NCBI GenBank assembly: GCA_030620095.1
Contig: JAUTXW010005212.1
Coordinates: 708,001 to 772,000, forward strand
Reading direction: 5' to 3'
From: Kuschelorhynchus macadamiae
Lineage: Eukaryota; Arthropoda; Insecta; Coleoptera; Curculionidae
Length of the DNA: 64,000 nt
How positions within the stretch are numbered: position 1 is the first letter of the stretch; each line of letters begins with the position of its first letter. The translations under genes and the position numbers were made by a program. The notes below the pieces were generated by a model. It had not been told where the DNA came from. It saw only the letters and a list, made by a program, of their open reading frames with translations, and did not search any database. Below, in pieces: positions 26,976-39,349 of the stretch.

Positions 26976-27810
26976 GCTCATTTAAAGTTTTTTTATACGA
27001 GGTTTAGTTTTTAGGTAATTTAATGGTTAATAAGTCGAAAAAGTTTTGCTTGTCTGGAAAATGTCATTTTATGTACAGAGTACGAAATAAATACGAAATT
27101 AGAAGTTAGCTTAACCAAAAAATTTCTAAATTTCAACTTTTGAGACAACTAGATTAAAAAGCCTGCAAATACAAGTCAAAAAGTTTTTAGAAGTTTTTTG
27201 ATAATAGGCATAATTTTTGCAAAAAGTATTGGTGAATATGTAAAAAATGCGTAATTATTATATGTGGAATTTGTTTAAATATACAAATAAAAGTTTAGGT
27301 AGATTATATAATCTAAAATTCACGAAAAAAAAAAAACAGAAAAGTAGAAACTTTTTGTGTGATGTGATTAAACGGTCTTCGTGGTGATCATAATTTAAGT
27401 AAATGCAACAACTTAAAACCCTTTCTATATATTAGGTATAAATTTCCTAAATTTGTCAATATTTTCAAAGTTTAATTTCATTTTCTATAAATACTCAGTC
27501 ATATATTTCCAGAGAATATTTCATTTTTATAAATTCTTGAAAATTTTAAAAATCCTCCTTTGTGTCATAAATTGTCAATCTTTCGGGAATATTTCCAGAT
27601 AATAGTTAATTTTAAAATCCTCGAAAATTTTACAACACTAGTTACAAACAATGGACACCTACATTTCATACATGACGTTACCCTCCTTTGCATGCCCAGC
27701 CAGGTAAAAATAGAATAGAATTTATGGTTTATGTTAAGTTTAGTCAAAACTGAAATAACATGGGAGGGAGATTACACAGAAAATATTTATAGGTCCTTAT
27801 TATTTAAAAA
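26976..27810. other. AT-rich spacer
   Basis: No recognised gene; the minus frame at 27565-27747 shows no motif. Confidence 0.45.
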
Positions 27811-27814
27811 GTAC

Positions 27815-28090
27815 AGTTTTGTTGTGTTTATGTCAAAATTAAACTTATAGAAATACTTTTAGAGTGTTTTAGATACTTGAGCAATATTTAAAGTACTATC
27901 AAGACTACTTCAATTACTTTTGTATTTGAAGTATAATTAATAAATACTTCAAATACTTTTTTGGGAAATCAAGTACCAAATACCAAAAACTTTTTAGATA
28001 GTAATTGAATTTCAAGTAACTACAATTATTGAGAAATAAAATGTTTTTAAAGTACATATTTTAAATACTAAAAAGGTTGTTTAACTACAT
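27815..28090. repeat. AGTACTT/AAATACTT-rich segment
   Basis: About 270 bp with many copies of AAATACTT, AAGTACT, AAGTA and their complements, such as AATACTTCAAATACTTTTTT. Similar internal motifs are known from hAT-type non-autonomous elements, but no termini were found, so only a degenerate repeat is claimed. Confidence 0.45.
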
Positions 28091-28908
28091 TTTCCAAATA
28101 ATTTACTTGGGGTACTGACATATCTCCTGTCTAGTGCTAATTTTTAATTATTGCAACGTCAAAGTGCCGTATAATTTAAATACGTTTAGCGACAACACTG
28201 CTGCCATTTTGAACGTAAGCCCGACAACAGTAAGAGTACACTCGTATGCACCCAATAAGTAATCTCACGAAATTACATTCTTTCTTCAGGCAACTAGATT
28301 ATCCGGTTCGTATTAAAGGATAGCAGATTAAATGGTTAAGTGGTGCAATTTCATTATGGCATTGCATCAGTAAAAGTATAAAGAAAAGTAAGTCACTGAT
28401 CATAATATACCTAATATGCGAGCAAAGAGAGAAAATGCAGACGTTACTTAATAAAATATTATAAAAAAAAAGTCAAATTATTTTTCTGGGTGTTCGATGG
28501 GGCTTTGTTTGTTCAAAATCTATGGACCTATATTCTGTTGTAGAAGGACCAGACGCTAAATTTATTTTCCGACAAATGGTTTAGCTTCCAGGATTTTGTA
28601 ATGTGATAAATAAATACTCATGTGTTTCCAACAATCACTCATTTACAGGAAATGAGAAATAAAGTCAGTTTATCCGCCTCTAGAATGAAGTTTAACGAAT
28701 CAACAACAACTACAACAAACAAGCAAATTAACACTATACGATTACAATAAAATGTGTAAATAACATGAGCCATAAGAATAGGAATTAAAAGTTTTATTTC
28801 ATTAAGTAAAACAGGACAATCATTTTGTTTGTTTAATAATGTTTATAGAATCAGCAATAAAATATACGACTAGTTCCGTAGCTGAATAAACATCATAGCA
28901 CTTCATTG

Positions 28909-29190
28909 TTAAATTCTTAATAAACCTACACCGTATGCAGATTCTAATCTAACCCAATCACACTGATAAATAGAATGCCATACTACTGCTCCATATTCCA
29001 GTTTAGATGTATCGAAGGAGTTTTTACCTCTCAGTTTCTTAGTATAAATCCTAATGCCTTTAATGCCGATATTTGTCAATATGGGTTTAAAGGTAAAAGG
29101 TTGATCAAACGTAACACCAAGGTCTTTTCTTTTACTACATTTTGAAATAATATAAATAATATTTTTTAATTTAACTTTCACACTGAATAT
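28909..29190 (-). pseudogene. LINE E: RT C-terminal scrap
   Basis: The minus frame reads KRKDLGVTFDQPFTFKPIL and SKLEYGAVVWHSIYQCDW, matching the conserved end of Jockey/CR1 RTs (KDLGVxFDxxLxFxxHI and SxLEYGxxVWxP). Only this ~90-codon piece survives. Confidence 0.7.
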
Positions 29191-29229
29191 TTTCTCTTTT
29201 CCTATAGTAGGAAACTACAAAGCATTTAG

Positions 29230-29272
29230 AGACACTTTTGCAATAAGTTGCAACACTTTTGCAATAAGTTGA
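29230..29272. repeat. 22-bp tandem duplication
   Basis: ACACTTTTGCAATAAGTTG occurs twice in direct succession. Confidence 0.8.
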
Positions 29273-29574
29273 AATTAATAATTTAGATCAGTTAAGTTTA
29301 TTTGCTAGGCCATATAAAAAAATCGGTACATTTTCTTTACCCGGAACTTCGCTGGTTATGAATCTTTCCTTTTATTGCGAATAATGAAAGGTGACTCAAT
29401 TTAGTTCAGTACGTAAACATTTAGTAACACATATACTGTCTTCCATTATATTGGATTCCTAGCAATATTTTACCATTTTCTACCTATGCTTGATTCTTGG
29501 GCATATTTAAAATAAAATAAATTTGAGGTAAATTGGATGATTGTTTTCTTTTATAACAATGTTTTTAACGTTTC

Positions 29575-30260
29575 ACTAGGCCTCCATGTTGCTCCAGCAT
29601 ACTGGAATTTTACCAAAATATTACCAGGTCATCCCCATATGACTCTTAATTTTTGACTAAAATTTGAATCTAATCTGATAAATATTTTTTAAGCTATGCT
29701 TCGAACTGACAGACAGACCGACGCAGTTGATAAAACATATTTTTACATCTAGGAACGCTGGAAAATGAATATATGTAAAACTTCAGAGAGAGATTTTTTA
29801 ACGATTACAAACATTTGATTTGGCCGCCATTTTGTTCCGTCATCTTGAATTATCACCACAGTTTTACTAGTTCATCTCTATATCACTACTAGTTATAGCA
29901 CACAATTTTAAATCAATCCATTAAGTAGTTTTACAGGCTGATTTTTTAAATATTTTATTAAGCCACCATCTTGGATTTGTACCAAATTTTCACCAGTTGA
30001 CTCCTACATCATTTTTGTGCAAAATTTGAGACAAATTGTATAAGTAGTTTTTTAGTAATAATTTTTTTTATATTTCTTTTGTTTTTCCATACTGCATTTT
30101 TATCAAAATGTTACCAGATCATCCCCTATAACCTTTAATTTTTGTTCAAAATTTGAAGTTAATCGGGTAAGTAGTTTTTTAGTTATGCCGCGAACAGACA
30201 GACAGGCAGATAGACAGGCCGACGGAATTGAGAAAACATGTTTTTCGGCATCTAGGGAGC
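29575..30260 (+). repeat. modular repeat: ~115-bp monomers with CAGACA tails
   Basis: Four diverged monomers share the order CCATnTTGnAT, TTTTACCAAAATnTTACCAG, TCATCCC...ATGACT, CAAAATTTGAAnTnAATC, ATAAGTAGTTTTTTAG. They lie at about 29580-29700, 29822-29945, 29955-30065 and 30088-30185. Two CAGACAGAC-rich tails follow (29705-29757 and 30186-30245), each continuing into (A)AAACATnTTTTTnnnnCATCTAGG. The same family is at 52040-52610 and, more decayed, near 62700-62960. It has no open frame. Confidence 0.7.
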
Positions 30261-30287
30261 CGGAAACGCAAAGATCTGAAAAAATCT

Positions 30288-30900
30288 CGGAGTGGTGCCA
30301 AGTTAGAGCCTTGTGGAACTCCAAACATGACTTAATAATCTGCGGATCTAAAGCCTCCGACTTCAACAAACTGTTGCAACGCCGTCTAGTAAGACTTCAA
30401 AAGTCAAGCAGCGTCCAATAAGAAAACTATATAATTTAATTTTTATAGAAGAATATTATGATCGATCTGCTCAAGAGCAGTTTGAAAATCTATATAAGCA
30501 ACGTCAACCTGACACGTTATCTAGCATAGATCATTGTATTACGATAAACAGGCTAGGCTTGTATCACATAATCTTTTTTCCATAAACCCATGATAATCTA
30601 TTGATTTTAGAGATCGTGCTTGGTTATATATTTGCTTGAATTTTGAATATGCATATTTCAAAAAGTTTAGATAAGTTACAGAGAATTGAAATGAGCCTAT
30701 AATTACGCAGCTCAGATGGATCACCTTTTTTCAATAGAGGTACAATCCGGGCTACCTTCCAGCAGTTTGGACAGTAACCAGACTCAGTTAAGAACTTAAC
30801 TAGGAGCATCAAAGGTTTAGACAACACTCGTATGCAATCCTTTATAACAAAATTGGGTATTGAGTAATTTCCATTTTGGTTTGAATAAAACCTCAAAACT
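30288..30900 (-). pseudogene. LINE F: RT fragment
   Basis: The minus strand shows CPNCWKVARIVPLLKKGDPSE then LRNYRLISILCNLSKLFEI (30800-30650), HGFMEKRLCDTSLACLS, motif A relic VDVAYIDFQTALEQIDHNIL (about 30515-30460; AFD region altered), QFVEVGGFRS and FGVPQGSNLAPLR (about 30330-30285). The palm with YADD is missing: the sequence stops at the edge of the modular repeat. Stops and frameshifts are present. Confidence 0.75.
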
Positions 30901-32143
30901 CAGAAAATTTCATTTTCAGATTTTTTAATAAAGTTTTGGAAAATGGCCTTAATCAAAAAAATTAAATTGGTTCGTATGTTTTTATATTTATTTATCCACC
31001 TTCGACTTTCCAACCTCGTCTTCTGATGTAAAATTTAACACTATTAAATCTAGAGGACAACCATTACAATTTGCCAAGAAATGTCTTTAAAATCACCATT
31101 GATGCCCAAAATAGTCTTATCCCGAACAACATTGTGTAACGCTAAAATCTCGAAGGTCGAGGGCAGAAGAGGATCGGAAACAAAGAGGAACTGCTGGCTG
31201 AAAAATCTACGCCAATGGTGCTTGCTGTCGTCGGTGCAGCTATTTAGGCAAGCCGCCAACAAAATAAGGATAACCAGGGGATCAAGCAATTGAAACCAGT
31301 GCAAAAGGCAATTAAAGAAAAAGAAGAAGAAAAAAACTCTAAGGCATCACGCCACAAACAGTTGACGTTAAACCACCGCACACACGAAAAGTCTTGTCTG
31401 TTTCGTGGGCAAAAAATCATTTTTCCAATTACTACTTTACTAGTACATGCAAAATGTATTTAAAAGTGTTCCGCAATAAATCTAAAATTACAAATTTCAT
31501 TTCATATTTGTAATAGCAGGAAACCGATCGGCCGGCGAAAGTAACCGGTTTCCCCGCTAGAGACGGTTCGCCAGAATCAAGCATTATTTGTCGACCGATT
31601 TTATTTAGTTATAACTCGTTACTGACATTTTTTATATGGGATTTTGAAGTTAGAGGTAAGCCCGTTTACCTAGTGGCAACTTTGCTATACTTGTATTGGA
31701 TGTTATAGGTTCCTTCTACAAAAAGTACCGGTTACTACCTAGTTTTTTATTTAATTGTAGTCGTGCGTATTCAGAGTGCGTGTACAAAAAAACAGCTTTC
31801 ACAAAATTTTTTGACCCTATCGTTTAAATATAATTCTATAGTTAATTCAGCGAATTTGACCTTTATTCCGAACGGACAACGGACGAGATATCCCAGAAAT
31901 TTTTTCACTTAAATTATGGTGTTTATAGAGCACTAGATGGATTTCTTACAATATTGTAAGCGAACGGTATAAAATATTAGTTTCTAAATATTAAAATTTA
32001 TTCTGTAGCGGATTTATGTAAAATTATTATCCATGTTTAAAGTTCATACACAGAGTGTTGATTATTGCGGGCGCATTTGTATTTGTGGACTTGTGTGACA
32101 AATTATTGTGGATTTGTTTTTTTGAATACAAGACCACAGTTTA
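30901..32143. other. spacer with an unassigned open frame
   Basis: A minus frame at 31050-31304 (84 codons) has no motif I recognise, and the plus frame 31081-31293 overlaps it. A purine-rich run lies at 31315-31340. At 31520-31555 GGAAACCG and CCGGTTTCC form a short hairpin. No gene is claimed. Confidence 0.4.
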
Positions 32144-32144
32144 T

Positions 32145-32190
32145 TACAGGGTGTTAATTAATCTTGTCCACTGCTGGAGTAGATTCCTAT
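32145..32190 (+). repeat. solo mariner-type terminal motif
   Basis: TTACAGGGTGTTAATTAATC resembles the left ends of the other mariner-type elements in this window. No transposase or opposite end was found near it. Confidence 0.4.
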
Positions 32191-32639
32191 GATGAAAAAA
32201 AAACAAAAAAAGGTTAACAGGATTTTACAACTCGCAAATTATTGTCTTTTTTAAAATTCTATTTGCGCCATTAGAATTTTCGTTTAATTTGTGATAAAAA
32301 AATATTTTTATTTTTTACAGAGAGTACCGTTTTTAAAATAATGGTTAAAATTTTGGTGAGGCGCAAAAATACAAATTATCCTTTCATACAAAATTTAAAG
32401 TTTCTATTATTTCGAAAACGACACTTTACTGTAGCAATTACAAAGAACAATTTTTTATCGCAATATGAACAAAGATTCTGCTAGAGGTAAAAATATTTTA
32501 GAAATAGTCAAGATACTATCAATACTTTTTTGAATTAAAAAAATCACTTTTTAAATAAAAAAAATAATTGCATACAAACATGATTTATTAGCTTCAGTAA
32601 CATCTAATTTTTTATGTTTTGCAGTGTTTAAAAAATGTC

Positions 32640-33470
32640 TTTACTTTAAAAAATGTCTTCAATACCCTGATCTCCAAAACCAATGATGGGTAAACCCTAT
32701 TAATACAAGCTTTTGTTATTTTTATGAAATGAATCTTCTCTAGCAAACTCTGTTCTTGTTTGGGCACAAATATGTTAAATTCGCTCTAATTACTATTAAA
32801 TACAAAACACTCTTTGTTAGTAATTGTACTACTGTGTAACATGGAATAACCTGTGGACATTTACGATCATTATTTTCAGTCTGTAATGAGGCAATAAATA
32901 GACATTAATTTGTGACAGGCCAAAAATGAGCCAGCAGAGAATCGACACTTTGTATATAATCCTAAAATATACATAAAGCCTACTCAGATACTCTATAGAT
33001 TGATTTTTATTATTTAGAAAGTGTTATTACTGATTTATCTGCATAAATAATTATTGTATACTCTAACCTAACGCTTTTAACCTGCAGTTTTGGCCGTTAT
33101 GGTACAGCACTATGTGCTTGTAACGAGGCTTGTAATATTGTCTAAACTTAATACAAATTGCCCAATAGTTTACTTTATGTTTATGGTACGTGCTAATGAC
33201 AGTGCTCATAAATATAATGCCAGTTTTAGCTTGCAAACAAATTATATGGTCATAATTCTACCAGCGAACGTGATGTGTTTGTATTTCCCAGTTTACCTAA
33301 AACGCCACTATAAAATTTAATATTTTTCTCGTTAACTTTTCTCTATTAATTCCTTGATGTAAACGCTCTGGATTGCGCCGTCTTAAATTATGAGTTCAAC
33401 AGTCGCCAGTCAAGGAAAGTAAGCCGTTTTCTGATAAAAAGCAAGCAACAAGAAAAGTAAATAGTGTCGG
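32640..33470. other. AT-rich spacer
   Basis: No recognised gene or repeat; the plus frame 33090-33320 shows no motif. Confidence 0.4.
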
Positions 33471-33545
33471 CTAGGGCTGGGCTAAAAATATAGTATCGAC
33501 TATTGATATTAAAAATATATCGATATTTCAGGAAGACGAATAAAA
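33470..33545 (+). repeat. hAT-like end with TATCGA motifs
   Basis: CTAGGGCTGGGCTAAAAATA is followed by TATCGACTATTGATATT and ATATATCGATATTTC. Ends of the form (C/T)AGGGnTGGGC followed by CGATA motifs are known for hAT-type elements. No partner end was identified. Confidence 0.35.
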
Positions 33546-34449
33546 TCGGTTATTTATTAAAAGCATAATAAATTTACATATACCTACTCTATCAGTTTAC
33601 AAAACCGGTGTCGCTGTAGTATGTAGTCCAAGGTCTACGGGCTTTTCAGAGTAGGTCTACCTGTACAATTGTGGTTTGTTTATTATTTTCTAATTATTAT
33701 CGACCAACAATTAGAATTAAGGTAAAAGGTGTCTAATAAGTGTATTTATGATCATTTGCGAGACAATATAAGTCGTTAAAGTAGGTTGAAGGGGTGTAAT
33801 GGGTAGTAGGAACTTTCCGGGGAAGAAATGACTTACCAAGGAAATTTTCCGCGAATATTACCCATCATTTTTATTGACATTGTACAGTTATTAAATATTG
33901 ACAGTGTTTTTTAGAATAGATACCTATAAAAAACCCTTTGTCATTAGGTTTGTTTTCTTACATTGTCCTTTCACTTTGTCTGTTTATTTTTATTAGTATT
34001 TTATTTTTATATCTATTAGTATTTTATGCTTTTGTTACGTTACGTTAGTAATTTTTAAATACAGTGTATTTAAAAATTTGACATACAAATATTATTTAAA
34101 AATCACTGTTTACCAAAAAAACAATAGAGGTTAACATAAATTAGCAAATATCATCACAGTTCTTATATAGTTCACCATAATAGTGTTGGCTGTATCGACT
34201 TGCTCCTAGTCTAAGAAAGTCGATCCTGAGTGCCCCACAGCCTCCGGTATTATAATTAATTAAATTTAAAATTTAAAGCTTTCCGGGGGGGGGGGAGGTC
34301 ATCACTTTTTGACTTTTGACAACGATGACAAAAAGAAAAGATCACACTTATATAATCGTGATTTTGCAATTTTTCTTTCAAACATTTTCCTTGGGTTATT
34401 AGTTTTAAGGGGGCATTTGCCCCCTTTAGCCCCCAACCCCTAAATTGAT

Positions 34450-35720
34450 TATTAATATCATTTGTGTAGTTAGATTGATTTTTAAAGGCTAAAATAAGGG
34501 TATGATACATGTTTAGAGATTGAACTGTTAATATATTGTATTTAGTATATTTTTGTTTAATGTCTTCTTTGTATTTAGGTCTTTGTAATTTAAAGATCTT
34601 AATTATGTGTGAGGAATGTTTCCAACTAGTTATAGCATATGTTGTAATAGACATAATAAGTGAGTAATAATATATAAAGGCTGGGTTATACATAATTTTC
34701 ACTACGTTTCTTATAACCAGTGGCGGCTCGCCAGGGGACGTGGGTGATGCGCCGCTTCACCTACATTTTCCAATCAATTTACTTAAAAATAAAAATATTT
34801 TTAAAATATTAAGAATTTTATAATCTACTTTTCTATTATCAAAATGTAGTATGTTTTATATGAATTCCCATTATTTACTTAATTATACCTTTATTTTCTA
34901 TCAAAACTAGTGCGTTATATACTCAAAAAATAATAATGACTTAAAAACGTAGCGCGCTGAGTACCTTTTGATAAGAGCGACGCGTTGAGGAATCACAATC
35001 AGCAGTAACAAATTTCGCATCAGACTGACTCCCCCCGCACGCCGGCTTTCGCGCTTAGATTTGTTTACGGCTTTTGTTATGGCAACGCAATGGTGAATAT
35101 CCGTAAGCCAAATAGAGATGGGAGCGGCGTAAAACTGCTGGTGCAGGCGGTTTTTCGCTTATTAAAGAATTAATGTAAATTAGTGCGCTCGAATCATCGG
35201 AGGCGGAAGCAGTTTTGCATCGTGTCGTGTATCGTAGTACATATTTTAAAATCTTAAAAATTCATATTATTTCTCATAAGTATTAAAATAGGCTCCAAAC
35301 CTGTGAGTAATTAACATCATAAAAAGGTAAAAAATAGCCATTTTGAGCGTGGCACACGGACAAACTTTAGCCTGCGGCGTTGTGCACATAGCTACGCTGC
35401 GCTTCACCCGTTCATAAATCCACGAACCGCCACTGCTCATAATTAAGGTATTCTTCGATTTTTCTTATAGTTTTTGAACATGGAACTAGTTTAATACGTT
35501 GTCTATTGTTACACCCAGAACGTGCGTGACCCCGTATCCACTTCGTCAGCAAGTTTTCTTTTAGAAAATACAATAGAAAATATATTTGAATACAATATTT
35601 GTTGTTTTTTTTGCATTAAGATGTAAAGCATTTGAAGAAAACCATTTTTCAGCACTCGAACGAGTTTGTTTTTATTAGAGTGGTGTCGCCTGCAAAGGGC
35701 ACCAGTCCAGCCCCAGAGAC
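34450..35720 (-). pseudogene. LINE H: RT palm/thumb fragment split by a MITE
   Basis: The minus strand upstream part (35700-35445) reads PFAGDTTLIKTNS (RT motif C with YADD changed to FAGD), KWFSSNALHLNAKKTTNIVF, LGVTIDNVLNWF. Then the frame is interrupted at 35435 by a 718-bp MITE and resumes at 34709: RNVVKIMYNPAFIYYYSLIM, SITTYAITSWKHSSHIIKIF, NILTVQSLNMYHTLILAFKN (to about 34450). When the MITE and one target copy are ignored the reading frame is continuous across the junction. A G-run at 34286-34297 and C-rich patches near 34420 lie beyond the recognisable end. Confidence 0.8.
34718..35435. mobile_element. hAT-type MITE, 718 bp, in LINE H
   Basis: The ends are CAGTGGCGGCTCG (34718-34730) and the inverted CGAACCGCCACTG (35423-35435). 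Flanks are CTTATAAC and CTCATAAT, an 8-bp target duplication with two differences. TIR sequence and duplication length fit hAT. The interior has no transposase and is GC-richer near its ends. Confidence 0.85.
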
Positions 35721-37198
35721 GATAGATATGCTTTTCTTTGTTTTAATGTAAAAAGTATATCAAACTAAATTATCAGATTTAACAAACACAAAATTCCCCA
35801 ACCAAGTGCATCACTGTCGTGAAAAGTGAAATATTTGAAATTGGAAATAAAAATACTTCATTTATTGATTGTTTTTCTTACAATGATTGATTATATTAAA
35901 AAAATGACTTTTTGTATACAAGATCCAGAAGGGAAAAATTCCAAATATTCCAAAGGAAAGTTTTCGAAATTTTCTGAAGGTTTTTAGGAAAGTTTCCAAG
36001 AATTTTCAACAAGTAGAAATTTCACCCATCACTAGTTGAAGGACTGTGGCTATTAGCTTATAGAGACTTACGAGAGTTAACATGATATTACACAGTTAAT
36101 TATCCATAGAGTTTTTTAAATATATATCTCTCATGGTCGGCCTTTTTTCATTTATTAACCGAACTGTTACAATTAATTATAATAATTTACTTTACCGTTC
36201 GTCATTAAGGAAAAAATCAATACAGTTCAGTTCAAATCTCAGAATACGCTGGCAGTTATGAGATTAACTACAACTGAGGCACTTTCTTCTTGAAACATAA
36301 TTATTTTTGATCTGAATTCCTAAATATAATATCCAAATTAAATTAATCCGTATTAGAACAAGAAACATCTTCTCCTCTTTGCATTACCTTAAGAGAACAA
36401 AATTAAATAATTTTGAGTATAAATCCTATAACTTTTGGGCCATTTAATATTTTAATACATTTCATGATATAAGGTCACTGAAGACTTATCCGTATTTTCA
36501 GCAGAAACTATTCTAGAGGCCAGACAATTTGCATTTAATATTGAAACTTCAAATATAATCCATATATCTACTTCCTAATCAGGGTTACTTGGTATTCGAA
36601 CCTGGCCCCATAAGACACATTTCGTGTTACTCGATATTAAAAGTTGTGTTACATATTAAAAAGTGAACAATAAATGGTTTTGTTTATATGGACAAAAGAC
36701 ATCTGGCATTTTCGGAAATGAATACTTGGATTCATTAGCAGAGAATGTTTTTCTTAATGATAAAGTTATAAATTGATTGATTGATCGATACCTACAGAAG
36801 GGACAAAAACTGTTATACATAAATGAAAAATGAAATGGGAAAATTTTACCAATAATAGTATAACAATATATGCGCGTATACCTGCTTCACTATCTATTTG
36901 TATTTATTAGTTAAAATTAATGTAAACTATTCCAACTAAATGACCTATTCGCTTAAAACAAAATAAAAAAACTATCTATATAAAAAGCTACACTTGGTTT
37001 TCCATTATAGATTTTCGATTTAACCTTTTATCCCTCGAAGCTCATGTCTACGTACGCCAGTGGTATAACCTTGTATCTGATAGATTTTTAGGTATCATAA
37101 ACATAGTTTTATAAACGCTAACCGATTGCTGTAAAAACAAAAAAAACTATTGTGCGCTAAACACAAAGCAATTCCTAAGTATTAGGTTTATAATTTCC
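35721..37198. other. AT-rich spacer
   Basis: No recognised gene, repeat or RNA. Confidence 0.45.
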
Positions 37199-37736
37199 TT
37201 AAGGGGGAACTGCACGCAGTATTATGGATCATTTGCAAGCCTTCCGCCGCTGCAATATTATGTTAAAAGTATAAGAGATATGTATTAGCTTCAATGTGAT
37301 TTTTTTAATATGGAAATATGTATAGTTGGGCGCTAAATGCGAATTTTTATGAAAAAATCAAATCTAGAGTTATAAAATAAAAGTAGATTTCTCAATTTTC
37401 GACCATTTTTTGACCACTTTTTGACGCACATGCCTTCGCATATAATTTTTTTTCCACAAAGTGGCTTTTTACCGCCTTACATTAATCCTTTGTTTACGTA
37501 ACTGCAAAATTTGAAATGGTAAATCGTACTCATGTCTTTGTATTTCTGCAGCGCGTGAACCCTTTTGACCCCATTTTTAACCGAAATGTAATTTAAATTA
37601 CCTATACATAACACATTTTTTTGAGGTCGGACGTGCAGGAAGTTTTTTTTAATGCGTAGGTACCCTTTCATCTTACTTTCAACTCGACTAGACCTTGTCG
37701 CTGGTTTTTCACTTTTTGCGTGCAGTTCTCCCTTAA
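37199..37736. mobile_element. TTAA-flanked MITE (piggyBac-like target), 530 bp
   Basis: TTAA at 37199-37202 and 37733-37736 flank inverted ends GGGGGAACTGCACGCA (from 37203) and, inverted, GGGAGAACTGCACGCA (to 37732). TTAA is the target of piggyBac-type elements. There is no coding capacity; the minus frame at 37477-37671 has no motif. Confidence 0.75.
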
Positions 37737-37950
37737 GCAGGGGTTTTATTATTTCGTGTAATCACTGCAGACAAAAACAGTGTACAGTGAATCCAAACTA
37801 GCTGATCAAAAATAAGTTGAAAATTCGGTTGAAACATTAAAAACAATTGGTAAATTGGCTGTACCTCCATCTTTTCTAGTTATGAATCGTTTTTATTTTC
37901 GTTCCCATTTAGTTGTTCAACCGCATGGTTTTAAATGACAGTGTGGAAAT

Positions 37951-38640
37951 GGTACCTCCTAAGGGACTGTTTATGAAAGTGCAGAGAGCTCACACGTCGC
38001 CTTCTAATTCACAAAAAATTGTATAAAAACCGATTTTTGTCCAATATCTTCCAAAATATTGCAGATAGAAAAAATTTGTTTTACTAAAAAATATAGGGCA
38101 ACTTATTACCTACAAAAAAATAATGATTTTTTTTCGGAAATCTAATACTTTTCGAGATAAATTAATTTAAAATCATCATATATTCTCCTCTCCCCTCTTT
38201 TCGAACAAAGAGAAAATTTATTTGAATTTTTTAGCAACGCGCGGACAAATTTTGCAATAACTCTAGAAAAAATTAATTTTTATTTATAATTCAAAATGCA
38301 TTTGAAAGAAGACATCCGTGGCTACATAACATTAGTTTTTCAAACTCAATTTTCGCAAAATTAAAAATTAATTAAATACAAAATACAAAAAAAAAATTTT
38401 AATTTAACAATGTTGCTCTATCTGGGATAATAATTTGAAAGATATTGAAAAAAAATAAGCATTTTCAGATTTGGTTATTTGTTAAAATCTTAAGTTCAGA
38501 ACAAATACTTACATTAGATACACACGTACATACACTTACTTCGTTATTTAATTTTTTTGTGCCATGTTTTTTGTGAACCAGATGGCCTACGTGTGAGCAC
38601 TCTGCGTTTGCATATTCCTAAACAGCCCCTCGAGAGGTAC
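37951..38640. mobile_element. MITE-like element with ~75-bp imperfect TIRs
   Basis: The left end GGTACCTCCTAAGGGACTGT, then GCTCACACGT and TTCACAAAAAA, is matched in inverted form by the right end GTACCTCTCGAGGGGCTGTT, GCTCACACGT, TTCACAAAAAA (38560-38640). A target duplication could not be recognised, so superfamily is open. No open frame. Confidence 0.7.
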
Positions 38641-39049
38641 TATTAGCGAAAAAAAAAGTACACATTTGTATTATTCCTGTGGCAGCTTCCAAAATGGCTC
38701 TGGTCACTGGGCAAATAAGGGTATTAATTACAGTTATTTTTGCTCGCAGATTCTTTCTTTTTTAATAGTGTGTAGTGTTTCTGTACTTCCTTAGCGTTGG
38801 TTTCATCTGCTGTGAAATATTTTGAAATTATGTATATTATACTTTTTTAAAACAGTTTTGACAGAGTTCAATAAATTATTTCGCAGTTTCATCTACTAGT
38901 ACCGTGTTCAAAAATCCGTAATATGTGCAAAAAAGCCGTTTATTTTTATTGTGAATTTTAATCTAAATACTGAACGGCTAGAAATGAATCCTAATTTTAA
39001 AAAATAATAATATATAAAAAATAAAGTAAATAAAACATAAATGATTTGT

Positions 39050-39215
39050 GTTAGGAACAAGTGAAATGAATTGTTTGTTAGCGATAAGAAAATATCACGA
39101 AACGTACCCTGATAGAAGATAAACACGAGTAGCGCTTTTGAAAGATTATGCAACGGTTTGATGAGAGTGGAAATGTAGAATAAACTAAAACTGATCGAGC
39201 CAAATCTGTTTTAAA
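39050..39215 (+). pseudogene. transposase HTH fragment, inverted arm
   Basis: With frame changes the plus strand gives RKYHETYPDRR, then MQRFDESGNVE and KTDRAKSVLN, the DUF4817-like HTH and its linker. It is the inverted counterpart of 39675-39890. Confidence 0.65.
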
Positions 39216-39349
39216 CTAGTTATGACAGCTAGGACTTAGCTAGGACAAAACTAGTTTAGTTTTAACTAGTTAGTGTAATTAAAATAAAAAAATAAAAAAA
39301 AATAATAATCAAAAAACAATACTAATTAACAAATCGTATAAAACAAGAA

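Noticed and set aside
31050..31304. 84-codon minus frame and an overlapping plus frame
   Set aside because: No recognised motif; neither could be assigned to the LINE next to it.
36585..36605. GGTTCGAATACC on the minus strand, like a tRNA B box
   Set aside because: No A box or cloverleaf could be made upstream.
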